Shown one piece after another: positions 32,411-41,196 of a stretch of 64,000 nt of DNA (position 1 is its first letter; the number at the start of each line of letters is the position of its first letter). The notes beneath the pieces were generated by a model. The model ran no database searches. It worked only from the letters and a program-made list of their open reading frames with translations, and was not told the DNA's origin. The DNA comes from Ureibacillus xyleni (GTDB lineage: Bacteria > Bacillota > Bacilli > Bacillales_A > Planococcaceae). The stretch spans positions 93,020 through 157,019 of the forward strand of contig NZ_OBMQ01000008.1 of the NCBI RefSeq assembly GCF_900217795.1, written 5' to 3'. The translations under genes were made by a program, and so were the position numbers.

Positions 32411-33691
32411 TTAGACGGTATTTGTATGAGTTTTGAAGGACCAAATCATAACAGCTATCATGATGAGAGCTAAAATGCCTCCAATAATTGATAAGGTTGC
32501 ATAACTAGAATATCCCACAATGACTCCTGATATTGCACCTCCACTAGCTCCGAACAGTGCTAACCAAACATCAACAGAACCTTGAGTTTTTGCTCGTGTC
32601 GAAGGATGGGTAGAATCGATAATAAGCGTCGTCCCACTAATTAATCCAAAGTTCCAGCCTAGTCCAAGAAGAATTAAAGCAAGGATTAGAAAAACCATGG
32701 AGTCTCCTGGTCCAAAAGCAGCAATACAAGCCGAAAGAACGAGCGTCACGCCAGCTGCAATCGCCATGACTTTACGACCCACTTTATCAATTAATGGCCC
32801 TGTTACAAGGGAAGGTAAATACATCGCACCAATATGAAATCCTATTACTAATCCCACTTCTCTTAATCCATGCCCATGATGCTCCATGTGAATGGGGGTC
32901 ATCGTCATTATGGTAACCATAACAAACTGCGTTAACACCATCACACTTGCTCCTAAGATAACACCTTTTTTATTGTTTGCAGTAGTTTCGCCTTTGTTGG
33001 ATTCATTTTTTTCCTTTTCCATTGCTACAGCCGCAGCTACCAGTAAAGGATCGGGACGCAAGAATATTAACAGAATCACTCCGGCAATGAGAAATGCAGC
33101 CGCTCCCAAAATAAAAGGACCTGCTAATTTTGGAACACCAATTGATGTTGCGAAATTACCCATCACGTCCACCAAATTTGGGCCAGCAACAGCACCAAAA
33201 GTAGTGAAAACCATCGCCATACTTATTGCCGTTCCACGCTGCTTAGCAGATGCTAAGTCCGTGCCCGCATATCGTGCCTGTAAATTCGTAGCCGTTCCTG
33301 CACCATATAGAAGTAAAGAGAGAAAGAATAACAGGATGCTATTTATTAAAGTAGCCAAAATGACACCAATCGCGCCAAGGCCTCCTGTGAGAAAACCTGC
33401 TGCAAGGCCAAATCGTCGGCCGAAACGTTGTGACATGCGACCGACAATGAGGGCAGCTGCCGCAGAACCTAATGTGAGAAGGGCAACCGGAAGTCCTCCT
33501 ACACTATCGGTTCCAAGCATATCTTGTGCAATGAGAGCGCCAACCGTAATACCAGCAGCAAGTCCTGCACCGCCGAAAATTTGCGACAAAATCACAATGA
33601 ACAGCGTCTTTTTATAAAGCTGTTGTTGTTTTTCTGGTGAATCAATATACGCTTGTAGCCATAACGGATGTGCCTGATCCTTAGTCGCCAT
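32411..33691 (-). CDS. MFS transporter
   Basis: 426 residues, twelve membrane segments, major facilitator family. Motif A-like loops 'GRMSQRFGRRFGLAAG' and 'GPLIDKVGRKVMAIAAG' lie after helices 2 and 8; a charged central loop ('MEKEKNESNKGETTANNKK') separates the halves. An N-terminal cytosolic tail of about 28 residues precedes helix 1. It resembles drug or metabolite exporters; the substrate is unknown. It ends at a shared terminator. The 770 bases upstream hold the 102-bp repeat array and no gene. Confidence 0.85.
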   Translation of the reverse strand: MATKDQAHPLWLQAYIDSPEKQQQLYKKTLFIVILSQIFGGAGLAAGITVGALIAQDMLGTDSVGGLPVALLTLGSAAAALIVGRMSQRFGRRFGLAAGFLTGGLGAIGVILATLINSILLFFLSLLLYGAGTATNLQARYAGTDLASAKQRGTAISMAMVFTTFGAVAGPNLVDVMGNFATSIGVPKLAGPFILGAAAFLIAGVILLIFLRPDPLLVAAAVAMEKEKNESNKGETTANNKKGVILGASVMVLTQFVMVTIMTMTPIHMEHHGHGLREVGLVIGFHIGAMYLPSLVTGPLIDKVGRKVMAIAAGVTLVLSACIAAFGPGDSMVFLILALILLGLGWNFGLISGTTLIIDSTHPSTRAKTQGSVDVWLALFGASGGAISGVIVGYSSYATLSIIGGILALIMIAVMIWSFKTHTNTV

Positions 33692-33946
33692 ACATAATCC
33701 CCTTTGTTGATATATTAAAAAACTATTTATCGGGATATTCTACCAAATTAACACATTTATTCATAGTATTTTAGATTTCTGCACCGGAAAATCAATACGG
33801 CAGTTGAAATGGGTGAAGCTTATGTGGGAATGGATATCTCTAGTTTAAGTTGGCACAAGCCAAAACTGTCTTCATACCGGCGATGAATACAAAATTCGAA
33901 GGAAACACCCGGTTTGGATCAGTAACTGGCCATCTTCTAATCTTGT

Positions 33947-34466
33947 TTTTCTATTATTAGCGCGAATTTTCCTATTAATTCAGGATTTTCTATAAACTAG
34001 CGGATTTTTTCTATTAATGCATCAAAAATTTCTATTATCTCAGTGAAATTTTCTATTATTAGTACGAAAAATTCGATTAATGTGGGGCTTTCTATTAACT
34101 CACAGATTTTTTCTATTAATGCATCAAAAATTTCTATTATCTCAGTGAAATTTTCTATTATTAGTACGAAAAATTCTATTAATATGGGAGTTTCTATTAA
34201 CTTACTTATTTTTTCTATTATTGCATCAAATTTTTCTATTATCTCTGCAAAATTTTCTATTATTAGTACGAAAAATTCTATTAATATGGGAGTTTCTATT
34301 AACTTACTTATTTTTTCTATTATTGCATCAAATTTTTCTATTATCTCTGCAAAATTTTCTATTATTAGTACGAAAATTTCTATTAATGTAGGATTTTCTA
34401 TTAACTCTTATTTTTTCTATTAATGCATCAAAAATTTCTATTATCTCAGTGAAATTTTCTATTATT
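33947..34466. repeat. Tandem array: five 102-bp units built from about 20-bp CTATTA repeats
   Basis: The string TTTTCTATTATT recurs at 33947, 34049, 34151, 34253, 34355 and 34455, spacings of 102, 102, 102, 102 and 100. Each 102-bp unit contains five shorter repeats of about 20 bp, each a T tract followed by CTATTA and about ten variable bases. About 25 such subunits exist in total. The third and fourth long units are almost identical; the outer ones have drifted. The array ends inside the stop codon of the LysE-type gene. The 250 bases on the other side (33692-33946) show nothing recognisable. 20.4 bp is close to two helix turns. Confidence 0.9.
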
Positions 34467-35076
34467 TATCCATTGCCAGCTTTAACCCAAACCCAATTAA
34501 AACGAGCCCCGTTGCTTTATCCATCACCCTTTGTACTTTTGGAGACATTAGCCATTCCCGTAAAAAGTTAATGAAAAATACATAGATGAAAAACCAAGAA
34601 ATAGAAAGAAGTGTATAAATAACGCCCATCATAATGAGTTGTTCCGTCGCATTTTCTCCTGCTTTCACAAACTGAGGTAAAAATGTTAAGAAAAACATGG
34701 CAACTTTTGGATTAAGTACATTTGATAAGAGACCTTGTTTAAACGCCGATTTTTTTATGTCGAAATGGGTTTCATCTTCATCGTTTACCGTTTTCTTCTT
34801 TCTTGAGATGAATGAAGAAACCCCGAGATAGATCAAGTAAATGGCACCAACATATTTAACAATTTCAAACGCAACAGCTGATTTCATTAAAATTGCTGAA
34901 AGTCCAAATGCAGCGGCAAATGTATGCACTAAGGAGCCAGTTGTAATCCCAAGAGCCATTTGATACCCATCTTTTCTCCCGTCCGAAATCGTTCGTTTTG
35001 TAATCAGTGCCGTGTCAATTCCGGGGCTCATCACAACAAATAACGATAACAACAGAAACGTAACGAATTCGTTCAA
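34462..35076 (-). CDS. LysE/RhtB-family exporter
   Basis: 204-residue, six-segment efflux protein. The RhtB signature 'LFVVMSPGIDTALITKRTISDGRKDGYQMALGITTGSLVHT' (outline) is complete, as is 'SNVLNPKVAMFFLTFLPQFV'. Such proteins export amino acids or related small molecules. The gene runs divergently from an XRE-cupin regulator; a shared 18-bp palindrome lies between. That regulator probably controls it. Its stop codon lies at the end of the 102-bp repeat array. Confidence 0.87.
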   Translation of the reverse strand: MNEFVTFLLLSLFVVMSPGIDTALITKRTISDGRKDGYQMALGITTGSLVHTFAAAFGLSAILMKSAVAFEIVKYVGAIYLIYLGVSSFISRKKKTVNDEDETHFDIKKSAFKQGLLSNVLNPKVAMFFLTFLPQFVKAGENATEQLIMMGVIYTLLSISWFFIYVFFINFLREWLMSPKVQRVMDKATGLVLIGFGLKLAMDK

Positions 35077-35120
35077 GCTTAACCACTCCTGACTTGTAAA
35101 AAATCATCTTTTAAAATATC

Positions 35121-35148
35121 ATTTAACATATGTTAAATACAGTTTAAC
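35121..35148. promoter_or_regulatory. Palindromic operator between LysE-type and XRE-cupin genes
   Basis: Perfect 18-bp palindrome ATTTAACATATGTTAAAT (35121-35138) plus a half site GTTTAAC (35142-35148) in the divergent intergenic region. The XRE-cupin protein encoded next to it is the obvious candidate binder. This is inference from position and symmetry. Confidence 0.6.
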
Positions 35149-35201
35149 AAAAGGTGCGTCAAATGTTAATTCAAATAATTATTTTTAAGGAGCATTCCGT
35201 G

Positions 35202-35747
35202 ATGGAGAATATAGATATTGGCAAAAAGGTTGAACAGTTCCGAAAAGCTAAAGGTTGGAGTAGTAGAGAATTAGCGAAAATAGCCGACATTACTCCTTCC
35301 ATGTTGAGTCAAATTGAACGCGGATTAGCTAACCCATCCATACAAACTTTAAAGGTTCTAGCAAAAGCGCTTGATGTTCCGACTTTTAGTTTTTTACTTG
35401 AAGAAGCGAATACGGAAGAATTAGTTGTAAGATCAAATCAACGCAAAAAAATGATGATTGATAACTTAACGTATGAGTTATTATCACCTAATTTCACCGG
35501 AACGTTGGCAACAGCTATTATGAAGGTTCCCCCAAATGGTTCGTCGTCTGAAAAACTATTGGAACATAAAGGGGAAGAGGTTGCTTATGTTCTAGAAGGG
35601 AAAATTAAAGTTTATTTAAGTAATGAAGAATATATTCTAGAAACGGGTGATAGTGTCAAAATCCCGCCGTATATGAAGCATAAATGGGAAAATAACTTTA
35701 GTGAACATGCTGTGATTTTGTTCTCGGTGACACCATCCATTTTTTGA
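35202..35747 (+). CDS. XRE-cupin transcriptional regulator
   Basis: 181 residues: an N-terminal XRE helix-turn-helix ('VEQFRKAKGWSSRELAKIADITPSMLSQIERGLANPSIQTL', outline), then a C-terminal cupin ('GSSSEKLLEHKGEEVAYVLEGKIKVYL', 'GDSVKIPPYMKHKWENN') that would bind a small ligand. This is the PuuR/SutR-type layout. ATG 35202 has AAGGAG nine bases upstream; a longer frame from 35154 has none. The divergent LysE exporter is the probable target, with the cupin sensing the exported compound. Confidence 0.88.
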   Translation: MENIDIGKKVEQFRKAKGWSSRELAKIADITPSMLSQIERGLANPSIQTLKVLAKALDVPTFSFLLEEANTEELVVRSNQRKKMMIDNLTYELLSPNFTGTLATAIMKVPPNGSSSEKLLEHKGEEVAYVLEGKIKVYLSNEEYILETGDSVKIPPYMKHKWENNFSEHAVILFSVTPSIF

Positions 35748-35759
35748 GGAGGCGATGAT

Positions 35760-36272
35760 ATGGGAGGACAAGAGAACGTTATATATCGTGAAGTTCAGCG
35801 GCCACGGCAAATTTGGATTTGGATATTAATTTTATTAATTGCAGCACTCTTTTGGTATTGTTTCATAAAACAAATCATCTTCAAAATTCCAGTAGGCAAT
35901 AATCCAGCTCCGAATTTCGTAATGGTTATTCTTTGGATGATGTTCGGTATTGTATTTCCACTTTGCTTGCTATACTTCATGAAACTAATCATAGAAGTGC
36001 GAACTGATGGTCTTTACATCCGTTATGTGCCGTTTCAAATCCATTATAAAAAGTTTATGGTTTCTGACATGGCTAGCTTCACGTCCATCACATACCGACC
36101 AATTGCCCAATTCGGAGGTTTAGGCATACGTTTGAATATGAATGGTGAAACTGCCTATATTATGAATGGAAACCGAGGAGTAAAATTACAATTAACAAAC
36201 AAACGTGTCATTGTAGTTGGGACAGAACAACCTCATGAGTTAGTGAATGCATTAAATTCAATTCGCAGCTGA
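35760..36272 (+). CDS. DUF6141-like two-helix membrane protein
   Basis: 170 residues. Two hydrophobic segments (about 18-40 and 55-78) are followed by a PH-like beta domain: 'EVRTDGLYIRYVPFQIHYKKF', 'MASFTSITYRPIAQFGGLGIRL', 'GVKLQLTNKRVIVVGTEQPHELVNAL' (outlines). This looks like the DUF6141 group of bacterial PH-domain membrane proteins. GAGGAGG lies before the ATG. It follows the XRE-cupin gene by 12 bases, so one transcript is likely. Confidence 0.68.
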   Translation: MGGQENVIYREVQRPRQIWIWILILLIAALFWYCFIKQIIFKIPVGNNPAPNFVMVILWMMFGIVFPLCLLYFMKLIIEVRTDGLYIRYVPFQIHYKKFMVSDMASFTSITYRPIAQFGGLGIRLNMNGETAYIMNGNRGVKLQLTNKRVIVVGTEQPHELVNALNSIRS

Positions 36273-36294
36273 GAAATCATTTGGAGGAATTCTT

Positions 36295-36750
36295 ATGAGT
36301 ATGGACGAAAATGAGTTTTGGAAAATAATTGATCTGTTTGAGTGGAAACATACTGGGAATGATAAGAAAGTATTGAAAAAAGCGATCCGATATTTATCTA
36401 AAAAGTCGGATGAAGACATTTTTACATTTGATGATATTTTATCCAAAATGTTGTATGACTTAGATGGTAAGGAATATGCGAAAAATATTGGGGAAGATTC
36501 CTATGTGGACGAGGAAACCTACTTCTCGGTAGATGGATTTTTATATTCAAGATGTGTAGTGGTTGCAAATGGAAAAGAATTTTACTACGAAGTGCTAAAC
36601 AACCCACAATCGATGCCAAAAGATATGGAATTCGAATCCCTACTCTATCTAGCTTCAGAAGCATTTGAGATGACACATGACGAAGAATATGACTATGTAC
36701 CAAAATTTGATTATGAAACATATAGTAATCAAACTCAATGGGTGGATTAA
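36295..36750 (+). CDS. DUF4240-domain protein
   Basis: 151 residues, cytosolic and acidic. The family signature begins 'MDENEFWKIIDLFEWK' and continues with 'FDDILSKMLYDLDGKEYA', 'SVDGFLYSRCVVVANGKEFYYEVLNNPQSMPKDMEFESLLYLAS' (outline), which I recognise as DUF4240. Its function is unknown; homologues often sit beside SUKH-type immunity genes in polymorphic toxin loci. GGAGGAATT precedes the ATG. A strong terminator follows at once. Confidence 0.75.
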   Translation: MSMDENEFWKIIDLFEWKHTGNDKKVLKKAIRYLSKKSDEDIFTFDDILSKMLYDLDGKEYAKNIGEDSYVDEETYFSVDGFLYSRCVVVANGKEFYYEVLNNPQSMPKDMEFESLLYLASEAFEMTHDEEYDYVPKFDYETYSNQTQWVD

Positions 36751-36755
36751 CCATG

Positions 36756-36799
36756 AAAATCCTCTTTCGTAAAATCAATTTACGAAAGGGGATTTTTGT
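36756..36799 (+). terminator. Terminator after DUF4240 gene
   Basis: Long stem AAAATCC(T)CTTTCGTAAA / TTTACGAAAG(G)GGATTTT with a five-base loop, then TTTTTG. Confidence 0.85.
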
Positions 36800-36866
36800 T
36801 CTTATGGAGGACAATTTTCATAGAACTATTACAGTATTTGGTATTTTAATATAAAGGTGGTGTATA

Positions 36867-36947
36867 ATGAGAGTAGTGAAAAAGTAATATTTCGCTCAAT
36901 TTTTCTTAATATTAGGAATATTTATACTACCTAGTTGCAATATATAA
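36867..36947 (+). pseudogene. Remnant lipoprotein signal with in-frame stop
   Basis: AAGGTGGTG precedes ATG 36867. Translation gives 'MRVVKK', a stop (TAA 36885), then in the same frame 'YFAQFFLILGIFILPSCNI' and a second stop. Together this resembles a lipoprotein signal peptide with lipobox-like 'LPSC' interrupted by one stop, with the mature protein lost. Could be chance. Between it and 37038 nothing else is seen. Confidence 0.35.
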
Positions 36948-37038
36948 ACTTTTAAGTTATAAATTACCTATAATATATGATTAAAGTACTAGTTAGTAAG
37001 TTTGTTAGGTTAGATCTTAATCTTAAGGGGTGGTTTTC

Positions 37039-37653
37039 TTGCAAATTGAAAGAATATTTTTCCCATTAGAAACGTTAGGCTATGGAAAACGAATCGGCAT
37101 TTGGACGATTGGTTGCCCACATGCATGTTTCAATTGTTCTAATCCTGAGCTGTGGGATGAAAACAAAAGTAAGGATTTACCACTTTCCTATATATATCAA
37201 ATGTTAAGGGCTATCAAGGACCCTATTGACGGCGTGACGATCTCTGGGGGAGAACCATTTAAACAAGTGGAAGAGTTAAGTGAGATAATTCGATTTATTG
37301 TAACGAATATCACTGACGATATTTTGGTTTATTCAGGTTACACATTGAAGCAGCTCAAAAACTGGGAAAGTCCTCACGTGGAGTACATCCTAAGTAACAT
37401 CGCGGCATTGGTAGACGGTAAATATGTGGAGGAAAAAAATGATAACAGTCCCCTCAAAGGATCTAGTAATCAAGAAATCCATATTTTAAACAAAAAGTAT
37501 CGAGGTCGTTACGAGAAACTGTTAATGGGAAACCGGCAAGCTCAGACAGTTGCTGTTCAAGATAACGTGTTGGCCTTTGGAATTCCATTAAAAAACACGA
37601 AGAAAACCTTACATCAACAACTCCCAAACTACGGGATTCATATGGGGGAGTAG
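37039..37653 (+). CDS. Radical SAM activase-like protein (NrdG-related)
   Basis: About 204 residues. The N-terminal 'GIWTIGCPHACFNCSNPELW' holds the C-x3-C-x2-C iron-sulphur motif, and 'DGVTISGGEPF' is the SAM-binding GGE motif; 'DILVYSGYTLKQL' matches NrdG-type glycyl-radical activases. NrdG activates the anaerobic ribonucleotide reductase, but no NrdD or other glycyl-radical enzyme is nearby. TTG 37039 is chosen with AAGGGG eight bases upstream. It lies 34 bases before a membrane coiled-coil gene and near the kinase/phosphatase operon, so it may activate or modify a component of that system. That link is inference. Confidence 0.8.
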   Translation: MQIERIFFPLETLGYGKRIGIWTIGCPHACFNCSNPELWDENKSKDLPLSYIYQMLRAIKDPIDGVTISGGEPFKQVEELSEIIRFIVTNITDDILVYSGYTLKQLKNWESPHVEYILSNIAALVDGKYVEEKNDNSPLKGSSNQEIHILNKKYRGRYEKLLMGNRQAQTVAVQDNVLAFGIPLKNTKKTLHQQLPNYGIHMGE

Positions 37654-37687
37654 CTAGTAACAACAATTTAGTTGGAGGGGGATTGTA

Positions 37688-38575
37688 TTGTCGAATCTTC
37701 TTGGCATCTTATCCGGTTTTATACCTGGAACAATTATATATTTTATTTGCTTTTTCTTTGGAATTAAAGCGCAATTCACCGATGACGACACACTAACATT
37801 GATTTTATCTACGTCTTCCGTATCCCTAGTCCTCTTGTTATTTATAATCGATAACGGCAATGGGATTCTAACATTTTTACGAGGAACCGTAATTTCGTTT
37901 TCTTATCATGCTGTTTTTTGGTATTTTACGGTAAATCATTACAATTATCATAACGCTTGGGAGGCTGTTGGGGTAGGGTTTGTTAGTTCAGCAATCTATC
38001 TCGTAATCATTCTCTTCATTGGTTTTCTGTTTCGAAAGTTTAATATTTCCCGACTATCTACTTACATACAACGGGTGAAACAGGAAAAAGATCAAACGAA
38101 ATTGGAAAAAGAGATAAGTTGGTTAAATAATAAAGCGAATAAAATATTAAACGAAATGAATAGTACCCTATCACATTTGGATAAAAGTTTTACAAAAACG
38201 CCATCTGACTCACGAAATCTATTATTTTTATTATCATCTGTATCCACAGCTGACCACCTTATAAACTTAGGGCAACAAAACGTAAAGAAATCCGAAGATA
38301 CGACGTTAAAAAACCTTAATCAGTTAATTTCTAGTATTAAAGAGTTAAAAGACGTAACAAATAAAGTGAAATTATATCAAAATATCAACGCAATCAAAGG
38401 ACAGATTGCTGAGCTAGAAAGAACCGTTTTGCATCTAGATAGGTGCATAAAGAAACAGGACAAAAAATTAATCGACATTTTTAATCAAGAAGATGAAAGA
38501 TTGCTTTTTATTGACCAGGTAAAAATCGAATATCGAAATTTAGTGAACCAATTAAACAATAAAATACTCCCTTAG
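37688..38575 (+). CDS. Membrane protein with long C-terminal coiled coil
   Basis: 295 residues. Four hydrophobic segments in residues about 5-120 are followed by a cytosolic helical region of about 170 residues with heptad character ('KQEKDQTKLEKEISWLNNKANKILNEMNS', 'LNQLISSIKELKDVTNKVKLYQNINAIKGQIAELERTVLHLDR', outlines). The layout is like XpaC/5-bromo-4-chloroindolyl-phosphate hydrolysis-type proteins, though the match is not certain. TTG start with GGAGGGGG upstream. Forms a two-gene unit with the radical SAM gene, ending in a shared terminator. Confidence 0.65.
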   Translation: MSNLLGILSGFIPGTIIYFICFFFGIKAQFTDDDTLTLILSTSSVSLVLLLFIIDNGNGILTFLRGTVISFSYHAVFWYFTVNHYNYHNAWEAVGVGFVSSAIYLVIILFIGFLFRKFNISRLSTYIQRVKQEKDQTKLEKEISWLNNKANKILNEMNSTLSHLDKSFTKTPSDSRNLLFLLSSVSTADHLINLGQQNVKKSEDTTLKNLNQLISSIKELKDVTNKVKLYQNINAIKGQIAELERTVLHLDRCIKKQDKKLIDIFNQEDERLLFIDQVKIEYRNLVNQLNNKILP

Positions 38576-38590
38576 ATAATAGGGAGTATT
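38563..38590. terminator. Bidirectional terminator
   Basis: Perfect stem AATACTCCCT / AGGGAGTATT with an eight-base loop between convergent genes. Confidence 0.8.
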
Positions 38591-38594
38591 GTGA

Positions 38595-39143
38595 TTATGG
38601 TCTAAATACTAATTTATTTCGAATCTGTAAATCTAAAAAAATGCCGCCAATGATAGATAACATCAAGATGGAACTATAGCTCATCATAATGGACGTGATG
38701 ATGGTTGATGAATTAATAAAGTTGAAGAATTCTCCAATTTGATCTCTTGAAACAATCATTATGAACAAGAGCAAATAATAAATAGTCCAAGTTACCGTTA
38801 ATGCGTAAGTTGTTAAGTGAGCAAACATACAAATGAGGGTGATTACGCCAATTACAACGTACAACAAAATGTGGGTACTATTTGTATATAAAAGACTAAT
38901 ATTGTCGAGAGGAATTAAACTTTTAAAGTGCCCTATGAAATAGTAAGTTGTACCAAAATAAGCTAAAAACCCACTAAAACCGCGCCCTTTGCTGTTTCGT
39001 TTGCTGTTATAAATAAAGATTATCGTCGCAAGCGGCAAAATGTAATCAATGAGTTGTACGTTTCCGTTTTTCCAACCACCATAAACTCCCATTAAAGCAA
39101 TGACGATTAAAAAGTAATCGATACGATTGAATACTTTTATCAA
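38595..39143 (-). CDS. Multi-pass membrane protein
   Basis: 182 residues with about six hydrophobic segments (about 10-25, 32-48, 60-75, 88-112, 117-137, 150-170) and short charged loops such as 'NSKRNSKGRGF'. Not recognised. It lies inside the phospho-signalling region but on the opposite strand, between the radical SAM pair and the ATPase operon, with its promoter in the 121-bp divergent gap. It may be a further membrane component. Confidence 0.6.
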   Translation of the reverse strand: MIKVFNRIDYFLIVIALMGVYGGWKNGNVQLIDYILPLATIIFIYNSKRNSKGRGFSGFLAYFGTTYYFIGHFKSLIPLDNISLLYTNSTHILLYVVIGVITLICMFAHLTTYALTVTWTIYYLLLFIMIVSRDQIGEFFNFINSSTIITSIMMSYSSILMLSIIGGIFLDLQIRNKLVFRP

Positions 39144-39264
39144 GATCTATTACCTTCTTTCTCATTTTTAATATAAAATAATAGTTAAATACTACCAGAA
39201 GTTTACTAAGATGTTGAAGCTTTTTTCATGGTCTTGTCTAATATTTTAATAGAGGTGACTCATT

Positions 39265-41196
39265 ATGACGAATCAGCAAACAATCCAACCTGTAAATCCA
39301 CAACTAAAACCTAGTGCGTGGGAATTAGAGCTCGAACGATTTAAATCGATTAAAACAACTTTTATTTTAGAAGGAAATATTTTTGATCTTCACACATACT
39401 CAGTGGAACAAGAAGGAAATGTAACTTCTATGATTATTCCATTAGATTACTATCTATATCAATATTTATTAAATCATGGGTATGAAACGATCATTTATTA
39501 CAATCACATTGATGGTTTTCATAATGAATATAATCAAGACCATTTAAAACAGTTTCTTCAGTTAGCGAAAGGAAAAGAAGTAGCGAGTAACCCTCAACAA
39601 CCGAATGCACAACCCACTTCAGTAGAACGCAATGAAAAAACACGAAAAGTTTCAATTGATAAGGCAACGGAAATGATTCGAGAAGCAATCGATACGAGCA
39701 ATCACCCAATTGGCGTCATTCTAAATTTATCATCACGCTATGTAACGTCACCTGAAGAATTAAACGATGAAGAAAGACAATTTTACTCACGTTTATTTTT
39801 AGCCACTCAAAACCGTCGTCAATACCGTATTGAAAGCACAAATCAATATGTGAATAGTTTAATGTTCTTTATTTCAAATAAAGCAAATGATATTCCTGCA
39901 TGGTTTTACTTAGATAACCCTTATGTAAAAACATTGCATATTCCAAAACCGGACCGCAAGACGAGAGCTCGCTTTATTGAAAGCCAATTTCGTGGTTTTG
40001 TTGGGTGGAAAGAAGTAACGCCTGACGAGCAAGTAAAGTTAAAACAACAGTTTATTGACTTAACAGAAGGGTTTACGAATATTGAATTAAACGGCTTGAG
40101 AGTTCTTTGTCAGCAGGAAAAAATTCATATTCGAAAAATTGCAGAAGCTATTCGACTATATAAACATGGGGTAAAAGAAAGCCTTTGGGAAGAGGTAGGG
40201 ACAGAAAAGCTGAAAAACGCTGAACAAGTGATTGAAGATCGAGTAAAAGGACAAAAAGCAGCTGTTACGCAAACGTTAGATACGTTAAAACGTGCGGTTA
40301 GTGGTTTATCGGGACTACAGCATTCAAGTAATTCCAGTAAACCTAAAGGAATCTTATTTTTAGCAGGCCCTACTGGAACTGGGAAAACGGAACTTGCAAA
40401 AACCATTGCACATCTCTTATTTGGTGATGAGTCGTACTGTCAACGCTTTGATATGAGTGAATATCAACAAAGTCACGCCGATCAAAAGCTGCTTGGAGCC
40501 CCTCCAGGATATGTTGGCTATGAATCAGGTGGACAACTGACAAATGCAGTGAAAGAAAACCCGTTTTCAGTCTTATTATTCGATGAAATTGAAAAAGCCC
40601 ATCCATCAATACTCGATAAATTTCTTCAAATTTTAGAAGATGGTCGAATGACAGATGGCCAAGGAGAGACGGTTTATTTTTCGGAAACGTTAATTATTTT
40701 TACGAGTAACTTAGGGATTTATACAAACGACGCTTCTGGAAATCGAATCGCGAACGTAACACCTGACATGCCTTATGGTGAGATGCGGGAAAAAATATTA
40801 AAAGCGATCAAAAATTATTTCCAACTAGAGCTTGGTCGCCCTGAAATTCTAAATCGTATTGGCGATAATATCGTCATTTTTGATTATATCCGAGAAGACG
40901 TGGCGCAAATGATTTTAGATAAGCAACTGAATAAAATCTCTCAATCACTGAAAGAGCAGAAGAATATGGATGTTTCTCTTTCTGCATCTGCGAGAGAGTT
41001 TTTATCCCAAAAAGCATTAGGAAACTTAGAAAATGGCGGTCGAGGCATTGGAAATATTGTAGAATCCATGTTCATTAACCCATTATCTCGTTATTTATAC
41101 GACTTTGATGTGAAATCTAACTCACATTTAACAGTTCAACAAATCTCTCAGGATGAAGGAATTGTCCAAATGGAATGTGAGGTAGAACATGTATAA
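39265..41196 (+). CDS. ClpB-type AAA+ ATPase with a degenerate N-terminal half
   Basis: 643 residues. A canonical AAA+ module lies in the second half: Walker A 'GPTGTGKT' (368-375), pore-loop region 'GAPPGYVGYESGGQL', Walker B 'VLLFDEIEKAHP', sensor 'IIFTSNLG' and a ClpB-D2-small-like C-terminal domain ('FLSQKALGNLENGGRGI'). This is the Clp/Hsp100 unfoldase type. The first about 320 residues resemble a AAA-like domain ('FKSIKTTFILEGNIFDLHTY', 'YETIIYYNHIDGFH') but have no Walker motifs. GAGGTGA precedes the ATG. It is the first gene of a six-gene operon and overlaps the phosphatase gene by eight bases. It probably remodels a protein complex of this system. Confidence 0.85.
   Translation: MTNQQTIQPVNPQLKPSAWELELERFKSIKTTFILEGNIFDLHTYSVEQEGNVTSMIIPLDYYLYQYLLNHGYETIIYYNHIDGFHNEYNQDHLKQFLQLAKGKEVASNPQQPNAQPTSVERNEKTRKVSIDKATEMIREAIDTSNHPIGVILNLSSRYVTSPEELNDEERQFYSRLFLATQNRRQYRIESTNQYVNSLMFFISNKANDIPAWFYLDNPYVKTLHIPKPDRKTRARFIESQFRGFVGWKEVTPDEQVKLKQQFIDLTEGFTNIELNGLRVLCQQEKIHIRKIAEAIRLYKHGVKESLWEEVGTEKLKNAEQVIEDRVKGQKAAVTQTLDTLKRAVSGLSGLQHSSNSSKPKGILFLAGPTGTGKTELAKTIAHLLFGDESYCQRFDMSEYQQSHADQKLLGAPPGYVGYESGGQLTNAVKENPFSVLLFDEIEKAHPSILDKFLQILEDGRMTDGQGETVYFSETLIIFTSNLGIYTNDASGNRIANVTPDMPYGEMREKILKAIKNYFQLELGRPEILNRIGDNIVIFDYIREDVAQMILDKQLNKISQSLKEQKNMDVSLSASAREFLSQKALGNLENGGRGIGNIVESMFINPLSRYLYDFDVKSNSHLTVQQISQDEGIVQMECEVEHV

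Noticed and set aside
32892..33617. 241-residue plus-strand frame
   Set aside because: Antisense shadow of the MFS gene; Ala/Pro/Arg-rich and without a ribosome site.
34043..34423. 126-residue open frame of Ile/Ser/Asn repeats in the CTATTA array
   Set aside because: The 102-bp unit is a multiple of three, so a frame stays open by arithmetic. No ribosome site, extreme composition, and the repeat explains it.
37039..37653. True anaerobic ribonucleotide reductase activase (nrdG)
   Set aside because: No nrdD in the window; only the activase-like fold can be claimed.
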